Shown in pieces: positions 1 to 6,316 of a DNA stretch of 11,663 bases. Each line of letters begins with the position of its first letter. Within the stretch, counting starts at the first letter, position 1. The position numbers were made by a program, and so were the translations under genes. The notes under the pieces were generated by a model. That model made no database searches, had not been told where the DNA came from, and saw only the letters and a program-made list of their open reading frames with translations. The DNA is from Baffinella frigidus (Eukaryota; Cryptophyceae; Cryptomonadales; Baffinellaceae), in NCBI GenBank assembly GCA_026770585.1, contig MU646418.1, positions 175,137 through 186,799 of the forward strand, written 5' to 3'.

Positions 1-53
1 GTCACCAGGTAGTCGCTCGACAGCGGCTCCAGGCCCGCCTCGGGACCGGGTTA
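1..53 (-). other. Copy of exon 7 3' edge, or a further exon of gene A
   Basis: Positions 1-15 equal 121-135, that is the last codons and donor of exon 7 on the minus strand. The minus-strand frame upstream reads PEAGLEPLSSDYL before the same CTG|GTGAC donor, so this could be a genuine next exon. However, positions 34-53 also match an arm of the foldback at 6076-6143 with one mismatch, which suggests repeat material. The call stays open. Confidence 0.35.
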
Positions 54-110
54 GCTACCAGCTGACATTTGACCAGTATGAATTTGACCATTTTGAATGA
101 AGGCTGTGCT

Positions 111-121
111 GGGGGGGGGGG
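111..121 (+). repeat. Homopolymer G tract (11 G)
   Basis: This poly-G run directly abuts the donor of probable exon 7, so on the sense strand of gene A the intron begins GTGAC followed by poly-C. Similar 8-10 nt C runs occur at 4363-4370, 8394-8402, 11552-11560 and at the window end. Confidence 0.9.
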
Positions 122-125
122 TCAC

Positions 126-169
126 CAGGTAGTCGACTAGGTCGAGCAGCCAGTTGCATCCGTGCTCTC
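126..169 (-). CDS. Gene A probable exon 7 (EHGCNWLLDLVDYL)
   Basis: A strong acceptor on the minus strand (CCCCCCTCTCCCACAG| before 169) is followed by an open frame EHGCNWLLDLVDYL and a donor CTG|GTGACC (126/125). From this acceptor the entry phase is 1, while exon 6 leaves in phase 0. Either an exon is missing in the 1.96-kb intron 6, or a weaker acceptor GGAGAG|CAC (start at 164, phase 0) is used, giving LFED|HGCNWLLDL. The ending CGACTACCTG|GTGAC recurs exactly at positions 1-15. Confidence 0.5.
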
Positions 170-412
170 CTGTGGGAGAGGGGGGGACGAATGATGTTTT
201 CGAGATGGCAGAGCTATCGGTGGAAAGTGTTTTGAAGAGAGGAGCAGGGGGATGGACTGCTGTGAGCGTTGCGACGCTAAACCAGCTTGCAACAAAGCAC
301 TACACAGAGTCCATGCTGCAGAGCGTCGCGCATCTCTCTCTCTCGCTGTCTCTTTCTCTCTCGCTCTCTATCTCTCTCTGTCTTCGTCGCGCTCTTTTTC
401 TCTCTCTTCTCC

Positions 413-449
<37 letters not shown>

Positions 450-3067
450 CTACTCTCTCTATCTCTCTCTTCTCTCTCTCACACACTCGAGAGATAGAAA
501 GACATGTAGTGGCTATCCTCGTGTTCCACTCCGCAAAGGAATGCACGCAAACATCGACACGTAACAAGCGCGCACCTTTCTTCGGGCTGGGTTGCCGAGA
601 TAGTGACTTCAGGACGGTGCACGCACGCTCCTTGGACGTTTTCGCGCTCTGCCGCATTAACTCATCCTGCCCCGCGCGCGACTTCCTTTCAGTTGTCGTA
701 TTGAAGATTTCCAGCGAGCGCGGAATTTTCGAGGTCGGGTCGGGGGATCGGGGATTGAAAAAACGTGAATTGTTTTGTGACATGTTATGGGTGGGGGGTG
801 CTATATTTCTATCAAACCGATGTCTAAGATAGCATTAAACGTTAGACGGACGTGAAAACAATCGCGATTTTTCGACTTTCTCGATCCCCTGAACCGGCCT
901 AAATTCCGCGCTATGCCGAAATCTACAATACCAGCCATCCGTTTTCACAGCAGCATTGCAGTCAGATTTCGTTTCATGAAAAAAGGCGCACAGAGTTCCA
1001 CGGGAGGGTCGGTAAAACCACTCCAGCATCCTAATTGCAACCACCGGCCATTAAAAAAAAACACCAGCATCACACTTGCAGACACAGGCCGTCGGATCAT
1101 TTCTGGAACCCCTCCGTAGGAACCCCGCAGACCCAAACGATGCAAACCGTCCCACACGAAGAGTCACTTGAGAAACGAGGCAAAGAGTGCAGTTCAGAGG
1201 GGGGATGGAACGCCCTATGCGCCGACTGGCTCCCTTGATGCAGATCTGAAGAAAGGCAACCGTGCAGGCACCGTTTGGCTTGCGGTGAACAGTCTTTTAC
1301 GCTCAGCGTTGCGGCGTTGTGTTTGGTGTGCGATAGCTGGACATCAGCGATGGACCCTGAATGCTGAATGCTGATGCAGTTGGCGGATCTGGTAAGGAGA
1401 GAGGCGGAGATCATGCGACAGAGGAAGGATGCTGTCCTCGATCTCGAGCGAAAGGTCCTCCCTCTCTCTCACACACACACTCACTCACGCATTCACTCAC
1501 CGGGTTTAGGTGGGGGGAGGTTTGGGGGAAGGTACGGCAGTGGTTGTGTCTAGGGTTTGGGGTTTGGGGGGTTAGGGTTTAGGGTTTAGGGTGTCTGCCA
1601 GACAGACTCGCTCCGCGATCCTAGCTCTGCCTGAGCGAAACCGGGATCCCCATAAATATATTTTAGAAGCGCTTGTGTAATAGATTTCCAGCTACAAATT
1701 TCCTGCTATACATGTATGTTGTGGTGTGTGGTGGTGAGCCCAGTTTTCCTGAGGCAGAGCAAGGGGCCAGACAGAGCTAGGGATCCGCATGGCGCTCACA
1801 TCCTCCAAGAGCTTGACGGTTTTAGGTTTTAGGTTTTAGGGGCTGGGGTTTAAGGGTTAGTGTTTGGAGTTTAGGGTTTAGGGTTTCAGATTTCGGGTTT
1901 CGGGTTTCGGGTTTAGGTCTTAGAGATTAGGGTTTGTGGATAGGGGCTCTGACGTCTTCGAAGAGGGTTTCTTCGACCGCCGATAGCGCCAGACAGTTGG
2001 AAATCACGCCTTTGATTTTAGGGTTTAGGTCTTTTTATTTTAGGGCTTAGGTCGTTTTGATTTGAGGGTTGAGGGTCCAATCCCTAATTTTAGGGATGCC
2101 TAATTTTGGGGATTAGAGGGTAGGGCTCTGACATCTTCGAAGAGGTTTTCTTCGACCGCCGAGAGCGCCAGGCAGTTGGAAATCACCCCGATGTTCAGCT
2201 CTGGAAACCTGCAGGGTCAGGGTGTGGGGTTTGGGGTTTGGGGTTTGGGGTTTGGGGTTCAGGGTTGAAGGTTTAGGGTTTAGGGTTTGGGGTTTAGGGT
2301 TTAGGGTTTAGGGTTTAGTGGTGAGTGTTTAGGTTTAGGACACCTTGAGACGGTGTTGACAATGGCGGGGTCGAAGGGCGGCTTCGCGGCGTTGGCCAGG
2401 TCCGGGTTGGTGAGGAACGCCGTCCAGAAGCCCTGCACCCCGTCCGAGTGCGAGAGCAGCGCCTGCACCACCTGCCACGCGAGCGTCGGTCTAGCTGGTC
2501 AGATCTAAGCTATAATTGACTTTCCAAACATCAATTATCGCAGGTTTTTCGCAAAACCGTAGCATTATCCGCGGAGAGTTGACAGTGTTTTAGACCAGAA
2601 GCCCTGCACCCCGTCCGAGTGCGAGAGCAGCGCCTGCACCACCAGCCGCGAGCGTTGGGGGGTACTTCAGGAAGCAAGCAAGGAGGGAGGAAGAACGGAG
2701 GACGGAACGTAAGGAGGGAGGAAGCAAGGAGGAAGCAAGGAGGAAGTAGGGACGAAGAAAAGCAAGGATGAAGCAACCAAGAAGGAAGGACGTGGGAAAC
2801 ACGGAGGAAGGGAAGCCAAGATGAAGGAAGTACGGAGACAGGAGGAAGGAACCTCGGCGGCGTTGGCCGGGAGGCGCTCGCCCTTGCGCGCTGTCTCCTC
2901 CAAGTACCCCGCGATCGAAGACAGGAGGAAGCACGGAGGAAAGAAGGAGGGAGGAAGAAGGGAGGAAGAAGGAACGCAGGGAGGAAGGAAGCAAGGAGGA
3001 AGGAAGGAGGAAGAAAAGCAAGGAGGAACGACGGACAGCGAGAGGAAGGACGGATGAAACAAGGAGC

Positions 3068-3109
<42 letters not shown>

Positions 3110-5829
3110 ATCTGGAAGCGAGGGGGAAGGAACCTCAGCGGCGTTGGCCGGGAGGCGCTCGCCCTTGCGCGCTGTCTCCTCCAAGTACCCCGTGATCGTG
3201 TCCGCGTAGTCTGCCGCTGCGTCCACGCTGCATGCGTGGTGTCGATTTAGGGTTTTATCCGGGGAAGCCTATTTTTCTTTCATTTGATGGCCACGAAAAT
3301 TACTACTTAATTCGTTCTTATTAGTAATATTAAAGAGTTTGTGTGGGGATGAGGGTTTAGGGAGTTGGGTGTAGTCTGAAGCTGCGTACACGCTGCAGGG
3401 GAGCGTTCGATTTAGGGTTTGGGTTCGGGGGTGAGGGTTGGGGCTTGGGTTTGGGGGTGAGGGTTGGGGTGGGGGGATGAGGGTTAAGGGGGTTGGGCGT
3501 TGCCTGCCGCTGCGTCCACCCTGCAGGGGAGCGTTCGCTTGAGGGCTTGGGTGTGGGGGTGAGGGTGAGGGTGTGGGGATGGGGGTTTGGGGTGGGTGGG
3601 TGTAGTCTGCCACGGCGTTCAAGCTGTATGGGTGCGTTCGCTAAGCTCAGTGAGCCGAGCTTTTGGGAGTAGGGCCGGAGGTGAGGGTTGGGGGGTGGGG
3701 GTGAGGGTTTAGGTGGGGGGAGGTTTGGGGGAAGGTACGGCCGTGGTTGTGTTTAGGGTTTGGGTTTTGGGGGTTTAGGGTTTAGGGTTTAGGGTTTAGG
3801 GGTTGGGGTTTAGGGATTGGGGTTTGGGGTTTAGGGTTTAGGGTTTAGGGTTTAGGGTTTAGGGTTTAGGGTTTAGGGTTGAAGGCGTAGGGAGTAGCGA
3901 AAGTGAAGTTTAGGTGTCACGATGTTTTGCACTCCGTCCGCGTCCACGCTCCCCAGACGGAAGGTTCTTTCGGCGGAAAGAACACACAAGGAATTGTGTC
4001 TTGCAAAATCGTGTGGCGCAGGAAGGGTCGACACATGGACAGTTTGGAGGGCCCCAACGATATCTTGATGACAGGGGTCACTTCTTGAGGGGGTTTCGGG
4101 CGTCGAGACGTGCACACGCGGGAGACAGTGTTCTCGCAGTGTGAGGAAATAATTCATCAATAGGATTACGAGGACGGCTCCAAGAGAACGCGGTGCACTC
4201 CCGGGTGCCTCACAAGGTTAATTGGATCACTGTAAGTTGGAATCGAAATTCAATTGATTTGATAGACATGGTTGCTTTCGGGTTCGGGGGGGCTGGTGCA
4301 CGCCGCCATGCGCCCCAAAAACAATATAAAAAAACATGGGGGTTAGCTGGACTCAATGAATTCCCCCCCCGGGCCACTTTCAGACACGCTCGTCAAAAGT
4401 GAATGTTGGCGTGCCTGCAGGCGAGCGCTTGGTCTGACGTGACCCCCCCGGAGTAGTCCTCCCAACTGCTCTCCGTCGCTGTCCCCTTGAACCCGTCCTG
4501 TTCCGGAGACGAGAAAACAACAGGTTATTGATGGAGCCTGCCGGCCCTACACGCGCGTGAACGTTTTCAATGTCGCTACATCATACCCTTTTTAGTCTTC
4601 CCAACTGCTCTCCGACGCTGTCCCCTTGAACCCGTCCTGATCCCGCATTATTATCAGCACCCTGCTGATACCGTGATAACTTTCCAGCTGGTATAACAAC
4701 CCTACTGTTCAGCGCGCGATCGTTTTATAATTTTTTCCCATGATAACCTAAACCTTCCCCTGAGCGCTGCCGGTAGGCTAGGGGGGAAAGCGAGGTTCAA
4801 TAAGTCGACAAACACGACCGCTTCACGCTAGGGAGAGATATGCGTCGAGACCAGAGGACTCAAGCAGCCCGCTACCACCCCGGAGGGTAGATATGGGAAC
4901 TGGTGTCTCGTAGAAGCTGGCGTGGTCGGACGACGCATCGTGTCTAACTCCAAGAGACGCGGCTCTCTCTCTCTCCCTCTCTCTCTCTCTCCCTCTCTGT
5001 CTCGCTCACTGTCTCGCTCTCTGTCTCGCTCTCTGTCTCGCTCTCTCGCTCTCTCTGCCACTAGGCACCCCGTGTTCCTCGCCACACGAAGCGCAGGCCG
5101 GGGCCACGACAAGGCCTTCTTGAGAAGTCTTCTCAGACTGTATTTCGGAGGAGCGTGACTCGAGGGTTCGTTCAGTCTCAGCGATGCCACCAATAAGCCG
5201 TAGCAGCTTAAATCGGGGTTTCCTAGGACGGAATTTCCCCTAGGACCTAGGATGTACACTTTAAAAGTTACCAGCCATCTATTCACCCCAATAGGAAAAC
5301 CCTAGGGCCATAGGGATGTCCTTCCGTAGGTTCCTACGGGAGGAATATCCGAAGCTGCCAGACCTGAACTGAAATAAGCTGTTTCGGGTGTGGTGGTACA
5401 CGGCAGACGTTTACCATTGATAAAGGGCAAGAAAGGTACGCAGGTATAGTTCCCGACCACCTTGACTAGCAAGAAAAAAACCTTGACGAGGCTAAATCAG
5501 CGGGCGAACGTGAGAACGCACCTGGAAGATGTCGGTCGCTTCAGTCTTGTCGCCCCCGCCCCCCCACAGCCAGCCGCCGAGCGCCACCCGTCCCTGTGAT
5601 CGCCGTCCTGCGCAGGCAACCAGCGATTCAGCTTCACTTATGTTCCAGAGGTACGCCACAGGCAGATGAGGGGATCGTGGACACTACCTGCGGGATGCAC
5701 GGCGATGCGGCCGGAGATGTGCGGATGTGTCGCAGGGGTTGATCGCAGCATCATCGCGGGCGAAAAGGATGCCGTGGGGCGGAGGGAGAGGGCCACAGCC
5801 ACGCAAAAGATCACGGCGGAGCGCGTCAT
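126..5829 (-). CDS. Gene A: multi-exon, putatively plastid-targeted protein of unknown function (partial)
   Basis: The model joins six phase-compatible exons (phases 1, 0, 2, 0, 2 between them) plus a probable seventh, giving about 195 residues through exon 6. The N-terminus is MTRS followed by a hydrophobic core (AVIFCVAVALSL) and then TASFSPAMM. That is a signal peptide with a Phe just after the likely cleavage site, as in bipartite leaders of complex red plastids. The mature part has GGWLWGGGGDKTEATDIF, SSWEDYSGG, DYADTITGYLEETARKGERL, ALLSHSDGVQGFWTAFLTN and NCLALSAVEENLFED. It looks like a compact, mostly helical soluble protein with no transmembrane segment after the leader. I do not recognise the family and assign no function. 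Exon sequence has high GC and clean frames, in contrast to the repeat-laden introns. The seventh exon's junction and the 3' end are unresolved, so the gene probably continues beyond position 1. Confidence 0.72.
330..485 (+). repeat. (CT)n low-complexity tract in gene A intron 6
   Basis: This is an imperfect CT/TCTCGC microsatellite of about 155 bp ending in CACACA. It produces Ser/Leu-rich or Arg/Glu-rich spurious open frames on both strands. On the sense strand of gene A it is GA-rich. Confidence 0.95.
486..1379. other. Intronic stretch without recognisable gene
   Basis: About 0.9 kb of mixed composition lies within gene A intron 6. Short open frames on both strands lack coherent splice signals or protein-like composition. 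Position 830-838 holds AGATAGCAT, the reverse complement of a motif shared by the small elements at 6896 and 9170. I see nothing further. Confidence 0.5.
1380..1454 (+). CDS. Possible antisense/nested exon, coiled-coil-like (low confidence)
   Basis: On the plus strand, CTGATGCAG| at 1379 and GAAAG|GTCCTC at 1454/1455 bound exactly 25 codons. They read LADLVRREAEIMRQRKD then AVLDLERK, an amphipathic, charged helix typical of real coding sequence. It lies inside intron 6 of gene A on the opposite strand, with no partner exons found. Splice-like signals exist on both strands here: CTG|GTAAGG on plus, and TCTCTCCTTACCAG on minus. It may be a chance frame. Confidence 0.3.
1502..1560 (+). repeat. 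Dispersed 59-bp direct repeat, copy 1
   Basis: This matches 3705-3763 with two mismatches. The unit links a G-rich lead (GGTGGGGGGAGG), a non-repetitive core (GGTACGGC.GTGGTTGTGT) and the beginning of a TTTAGGG tract. The unique core shows a copied segment and not just parallel slippage of telomere-like repeats. Confidence 0.85.
1550..1592 (+). repeat. Telomere-like TTTAGGG/TTTGGGG tract
   Basis: Degenerate 7-mer array with the G-rich strand on plus, in gene A intron 6. It is internal to a gene, so it is not a chromosome end. Confidence 0.9.
1612..1795. mobile_element. Degenerate small element with inverted ends
   Basis: The left part (1619-1640) carries CTAGCTCTGCCTGAGCGAAA. The right part (1738-1783) carries an inverted, diverged and interrupted version (CAGTTTTCCTGAGGCAGAG ... 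GAGCTAGGGATCC). The left half, read on minus, resembles 8722-8822 (AATCTAT..., CAGGTTTGCTCAGGCAGAG, GGGATCC). No coding capacity is visible. This is a non-autonomous repeat by inference. Confidence 0.4.
1819..1937 (+). repeat. Telomere-like TTTAGGG variant tract
   Basis: Degenerate array with variants TTTTAGG, TTTAGGG and TTTCGGG, G-strand on plus. Scattered further units run to about 2065. It lies in gene A intron 6. Confidence 0.9.
1944..2007 (-). pseudogene. Partial copy of gene A exon 6
   Basis: Sixty-four bp match 2123-2186 with four differences. On minus it reads VISNCLALSAVEETLFED followed by the GTCAGA donor. It lacks the acceptor and first codons of exon 6. Three of the four changes are synonymous (the fourth is Asn to Thr), so it is either recent or under constraint. 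No acceptor is seen directly upstream, so I call it a fragment. Confidence 0.75.
2133..2208 (-). CDS. Gene A exon 6 (FPELNIGVISNCLALSAVEE...)
   Basis: The acceptor CCCTGACCCTGCAG| precedes 2208. A single G completes the phase-2 codon of exon 5 (AG+G = Arg) and 25 codons follow, ending in NLFED before the donor GAT|GTCAGA (2133/2132). This donor hexamer equals that of exon 3. Intron 5 (135 bp) is mostly TTTAGGG/TTTGGGG repeats on the plus strand. A partial copy lies at 1944-2007. Confidence 0.7.
2216..2337 (+). repeat. Telomere-like tract filling gene A intron 5
   Basis: Runs of GGTTTGG units (five consecutive TTTGGGG) followed by TTTAGGG units. It makes up nearly all of the 135-bp intron between exons 5 and 6. 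On the gene A sense strand it reads CCCTAAA. Confidence 0.92.
2344..2471 (-). CDS. Gene A exon 5 (VVQALLSHSDGVQGFWTAFL...)
   Basis: This is the clearest coding block of the gene: 42 codons plus two bases between acceptor GCGTGGCAG| (2472) and donor AAG|GTGTCC (2344/2343). It reads VVQALLSHSDGVQGFW, then TAFLTNPDLANAAKPP and FDPAIVNTVS. Phase 0 in and phase 2 out both match the neighbouring exons. The open frame extends in-frame upstream of the chosen acceptor (PTLAWQ), so an earlier acceptor is possible. A 49-bp perfect copy lies at 2595-2643. Confidence 0.75.
2595..2657 (-). pseudogene. Partial copy of gene A exon 5 5' edge
   Basis: Positions 2595-2643 are identical to 2424-2472 over 49 bp, then similar with indels to about 2657. 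The copy includes the first 15-16 codons (VVQALLSHSDGVQGFW) and a disrupted version of the acceptor region (the TGGCAG just before GTGGTG is altered). It lies upstream of exon 5 in intron 4. Confidence 0.85.
2664..3062 (+). repeat. GGAGGAAG purine-rich minisatellite-like tract
   Basis: About 400 bp of degenerate AAGGAGGAAG units on plus, so CTTCCTCC pyrimidine-rich on the sense strand of gene A, in intron 4. It is interrupted by a copy of exon 4 at 2847-2917. It generates spurious Ser/Leu/Pro-rich and Arg/Glu/Gly-rich open frames. Confidence 0.9.
2847..2917 (-). pseudogene. Partial copy of gene A exon 4 3' edge with donor
   Basis: Seventy-one bp match 3128-3198 with two differences. On minus it reads IAGYLEETARKGERLPANAA then E and the donor GAG|GTTCCT. 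The first third of exon 4 and its acceptor are missing. One change is synonymous and one gives Thr to Ala. Confidence 0.85.
3070..3113 (+). repeat. (TC)n tract just inside gene A intron 4
   Basis: Near-perfect TC dinucleotide tract about 20 bp downstream (in sense) of the exon 4 donor. It is (GA)n on the gene A sense strand. Confidence 0.95.
3134..3227 (-). CDS. Gene A exon 4 (VDAAADYADTITGYLEETARKGERL...)
   Basis: The acceptor GCATGCAG| precedes 3227. One base completes the phase-2 codon and 31 codons follow to ANAAE, with donor GAG|GTTCCT at 3134/3133 (phase 0). The exon reads as an amphipathic helix rich in charged residues. Its 3' edge is copied at 2847-2917, and its 5' edge is copied three times upstream at about 3371, 3499 and 3602. 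Confidence 0.72.
3371..3642 (-). repeat. Three decayed copies of the gene A exon 4 acceptor edge
   Basis: Copies at 3371-3417, 3499-3542 and 3602-3642 resemble 3206-3251 (exon 4 first codons plus acceptor and a little intron). On minus they read VYAASDYT, VDAAAGNA and NAVADYT beside CTGCAG or a decayed version. They are spaced about 165, 128 and 103 bp in G-rich sequence. Confidence 0.75.
3404..3890 (+). repeat. Telomere-like G-rich tract, ending in perfect TTTAGGG run
   Basis: Degenerate GGTTTGGG/GGTGAGGGT sequence to about 3750, then increasingly regular TTTAGGG units, with at least seven consecutive perfect units near 3833-3880. It lies in gene A intron 3, so on the sense strand it is CCCTAAA. 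Confidence 0.92.
3705..3763 (+). repeat. Dispersed 59-bp direct repeat, copy 2
   Basis: Second copy of the segment at 1502-1560, 2.2 kb away in gene A intron 3. It also leads into a longer TTTAGGG tract. Confidence 0.85.
3891..4438. other. Intronic stretch without recognisable gene
   Basis: Remainder of gene A intron 3. Open frames of 60-95 codons occur on both strands between 3873 and 4160 but lack matching splice borders or recognisable motifs. A C8 run is at 4363-4370. I see no supported gene. Confidence 0.5.
4439..4497 (-). CDS. Gene A exon 3 (DGFKGTATESSWEDYSGGV)
   Basis: The acceptor CTCCGGAACAG| precedes 4497 and keeps phase 0 from exon 2. Nineteen codons plus two bases follow, ending at the donor AC|GTCAGA (4439/4438), which gives phase 2 and matches exon 4. 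An alternative donor, GGG|GTCACG, would give phase 0 and not fit exon 4. A partial copy of this exon lies at 4593-4639. Confidence 0.68.
4593..4639 (-). pseudogene. Partial copy of gene A exon 3 5' edge
   Basis: Forty-seven bp match 4454-4500 with two differences, 139 bp upstream (in sense) of exon 3. It keeps an AG acceptor dinucleotide and reads DGFKGTASESSWED before a stop codon (TAA). Confidence 0.82.
4640..5521. other. Gene A intron 2: CT tract and short inverted repeats
   Basis: This holds an imperfect (CT)n/(CTCTGTCTCG)n tract at 4963-5057. The region 4840-4960 is open in several frames (plus reads GRYGNWCLVEAGVVGRR, minus reads DHASFYETPVPISTL), but neither has a convincing pair of splice sites. 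Exons 2 and 3 already join in phase. Short CCTAGGA repeats are at 5220-5255, and a 7-bp hairpin CCGTAGG/CCTACGG is at 5324-5339. Confidence 0.55.
5522..5607 (-). CDS. Gene A exon 2 (GGWLWGGGGDKTEATDIFQ)
   Basis: The acceptor CTGCGCAG| at 5608 and donor CCAG|GTGCGT at 5522/5521 bound 86 nt. Two leading bases complete the phase-1 codon of exon 1 and 28 codons follow (RRSQGRVALGGWLWGGGG...DIFQ). Intron 1 is only 80 bp, the shortest in the window, and contains none of the repeats seen in the other introns. The Gly/Trp-rich stretch is distinctive. Confidence 0.72.
5688..5829 (-). CDS. Gene A exon 1: start codon and bipartite plastid leader
   Basis: The ATG at 5829-5827 gives 47 codons plus one base. 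I chose it over an in-frame ATG at 5895 because it puts the hydrophobic core directly at the N-terminus, as a signal peptide requires. The ASFSPA motif (about residues 20-25) is followed by a Ser/Thr/His/Arg-containing stretch with few acidic residues, typical of a transit peptide. The donor CAG|GTAGTG lies at 5688/5687 (phase 1). The targeting role is inferred from the motif. Confidence 0.72.
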
Positions 5830-6075
5830 CGCAAGTCTCGGTACACCCCACTCACTAGAGGCGCCTGTACGCCGGGCTGCGATCGAGTCACACATCCAGC
5901 GTCACGAATTTTCTCTCCGATCGATTGCCAGCTAAATTTACGATTTTTCACCGAAAACAACCGCAGCCGCCCCCGGCCAGGGCGCTGCTCTGACTGAGCG
6001 ATGCGGTGGAGTCCAGCGGTGGTTCTGGGCCCGAGAGGAACTAGGTTGAATGCTTGGATCAAATTCAAGTTCAAG

Positions 6076-6143
6076 TTTTTTTAGACAGGCCCGCCTCAGG
6101 ACCGGATTGTGACTGAGGTCCTGAGGCGGGCCCGTCTAAAAAA
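6076..6143. repeat. Foldback: 27-bp inverted repeat with 13-nt loop
   Basis: Arms 6077-6103 and 6117-6143 are complementary with a single A/C mismatch. They start with TTTTTTAGAC and end with GTCTAAAAAA, and carry GGCCCGCCTCAGGACC. A 20-nt part of the left arm recurs at 34-53 with one mismatch, so it belongs to a dispersed repeat. It may be a foldback MITE. Confidence 0.88.
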
Positions 6144-6152
6144 TGGTAGACC

Positions 6153-6190
6153 TCAAAAGTCAAGTATTGCCAGGAGGAGTTGACTTTTGA
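6153..6190. repeat. Perfect 11-bp inverted repeat TCAAAAGTCAA/TTGACTTTTGA
   Basis: Arms 6153-6163 and 6180-6190 with a 16-nt spacer, immediately downstream of the large foldback. TTGAC cores face each other. TTGAC resembles the W-box core, but nothing shows that this organism uses it. Confidence 0.8.
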
Positions 6191-6229
6191 TCCACGACTG
6201 AAAACCTTTTTTCCTTTTTGGAAAAACGT

Positions 6230-6316
6230 AGAGGTTTCCTCCCAGGAACCTCTGGCGCAACCCAGCGAGGTTGGTTTGGTCCTAGGAGGGTTCTGGAGGG
6301 AGAGTTTCCTGGGAGG
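6230..6316. repeat. Overlapping inverted repeats upstream of gene B
   Basis: AGAGGTT (6230-6236) pairs with AACCTCT (6247-6253). The overlapping CCTCCCAGGAA (6238-6248) pairs perfectly with TTCCTGGGAGG (6306-6316). The two pairings are mutually exclusive, so if transcribed in the 5' UTR they could form alternative structures. Confidence 0.7.

Noticed and set aside
190-320. Plus-strand frame reading VFEMAELSVESVLKRGAGGW
   Set aside because: Protein-like in places, but it runs straight into the CT tract, lacks splice borders and overlaps the minus-strand acceptor of exon 7.
277-832. Long open frames of 136-181 codons on both strands through the CT tract
   Set aside because: They exist because (CT)n lacks stop codons; the products are Ser/Leu or Arg/Glu repeats with no coding logic.
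2531-3226. 231-codon minus-strand open frame
   Set aside because: Only its first part (exon 4) is coding-like. The rest is the translated CTTCCTCC tract, exon copies and (GA)n, and exon 4 has a clear donor that joins exon 5 in phase.
3299-3328. ATTACT/AGTAAT inverted words in an AT-rich patch
   Set aside because: The 6-bp arms are expected by chance in AT-rich sequence.
3873-4160. Minus-strand frames of 66-95 codons in gene A intron 3
   Set aside because: Two overlapping frames are equally open, with no matching splice phase between exons 3 and 4 and no recognisable motif.
4840-4960. Possible exon, plus GRYGNWCLVEAGVVGRR or minus DHASFYETPVPISTL
   Set aside because: Open on both strands, without a convincing acceptor-donor pair, and gene A exons 2 and 3 already splice in phase across it.
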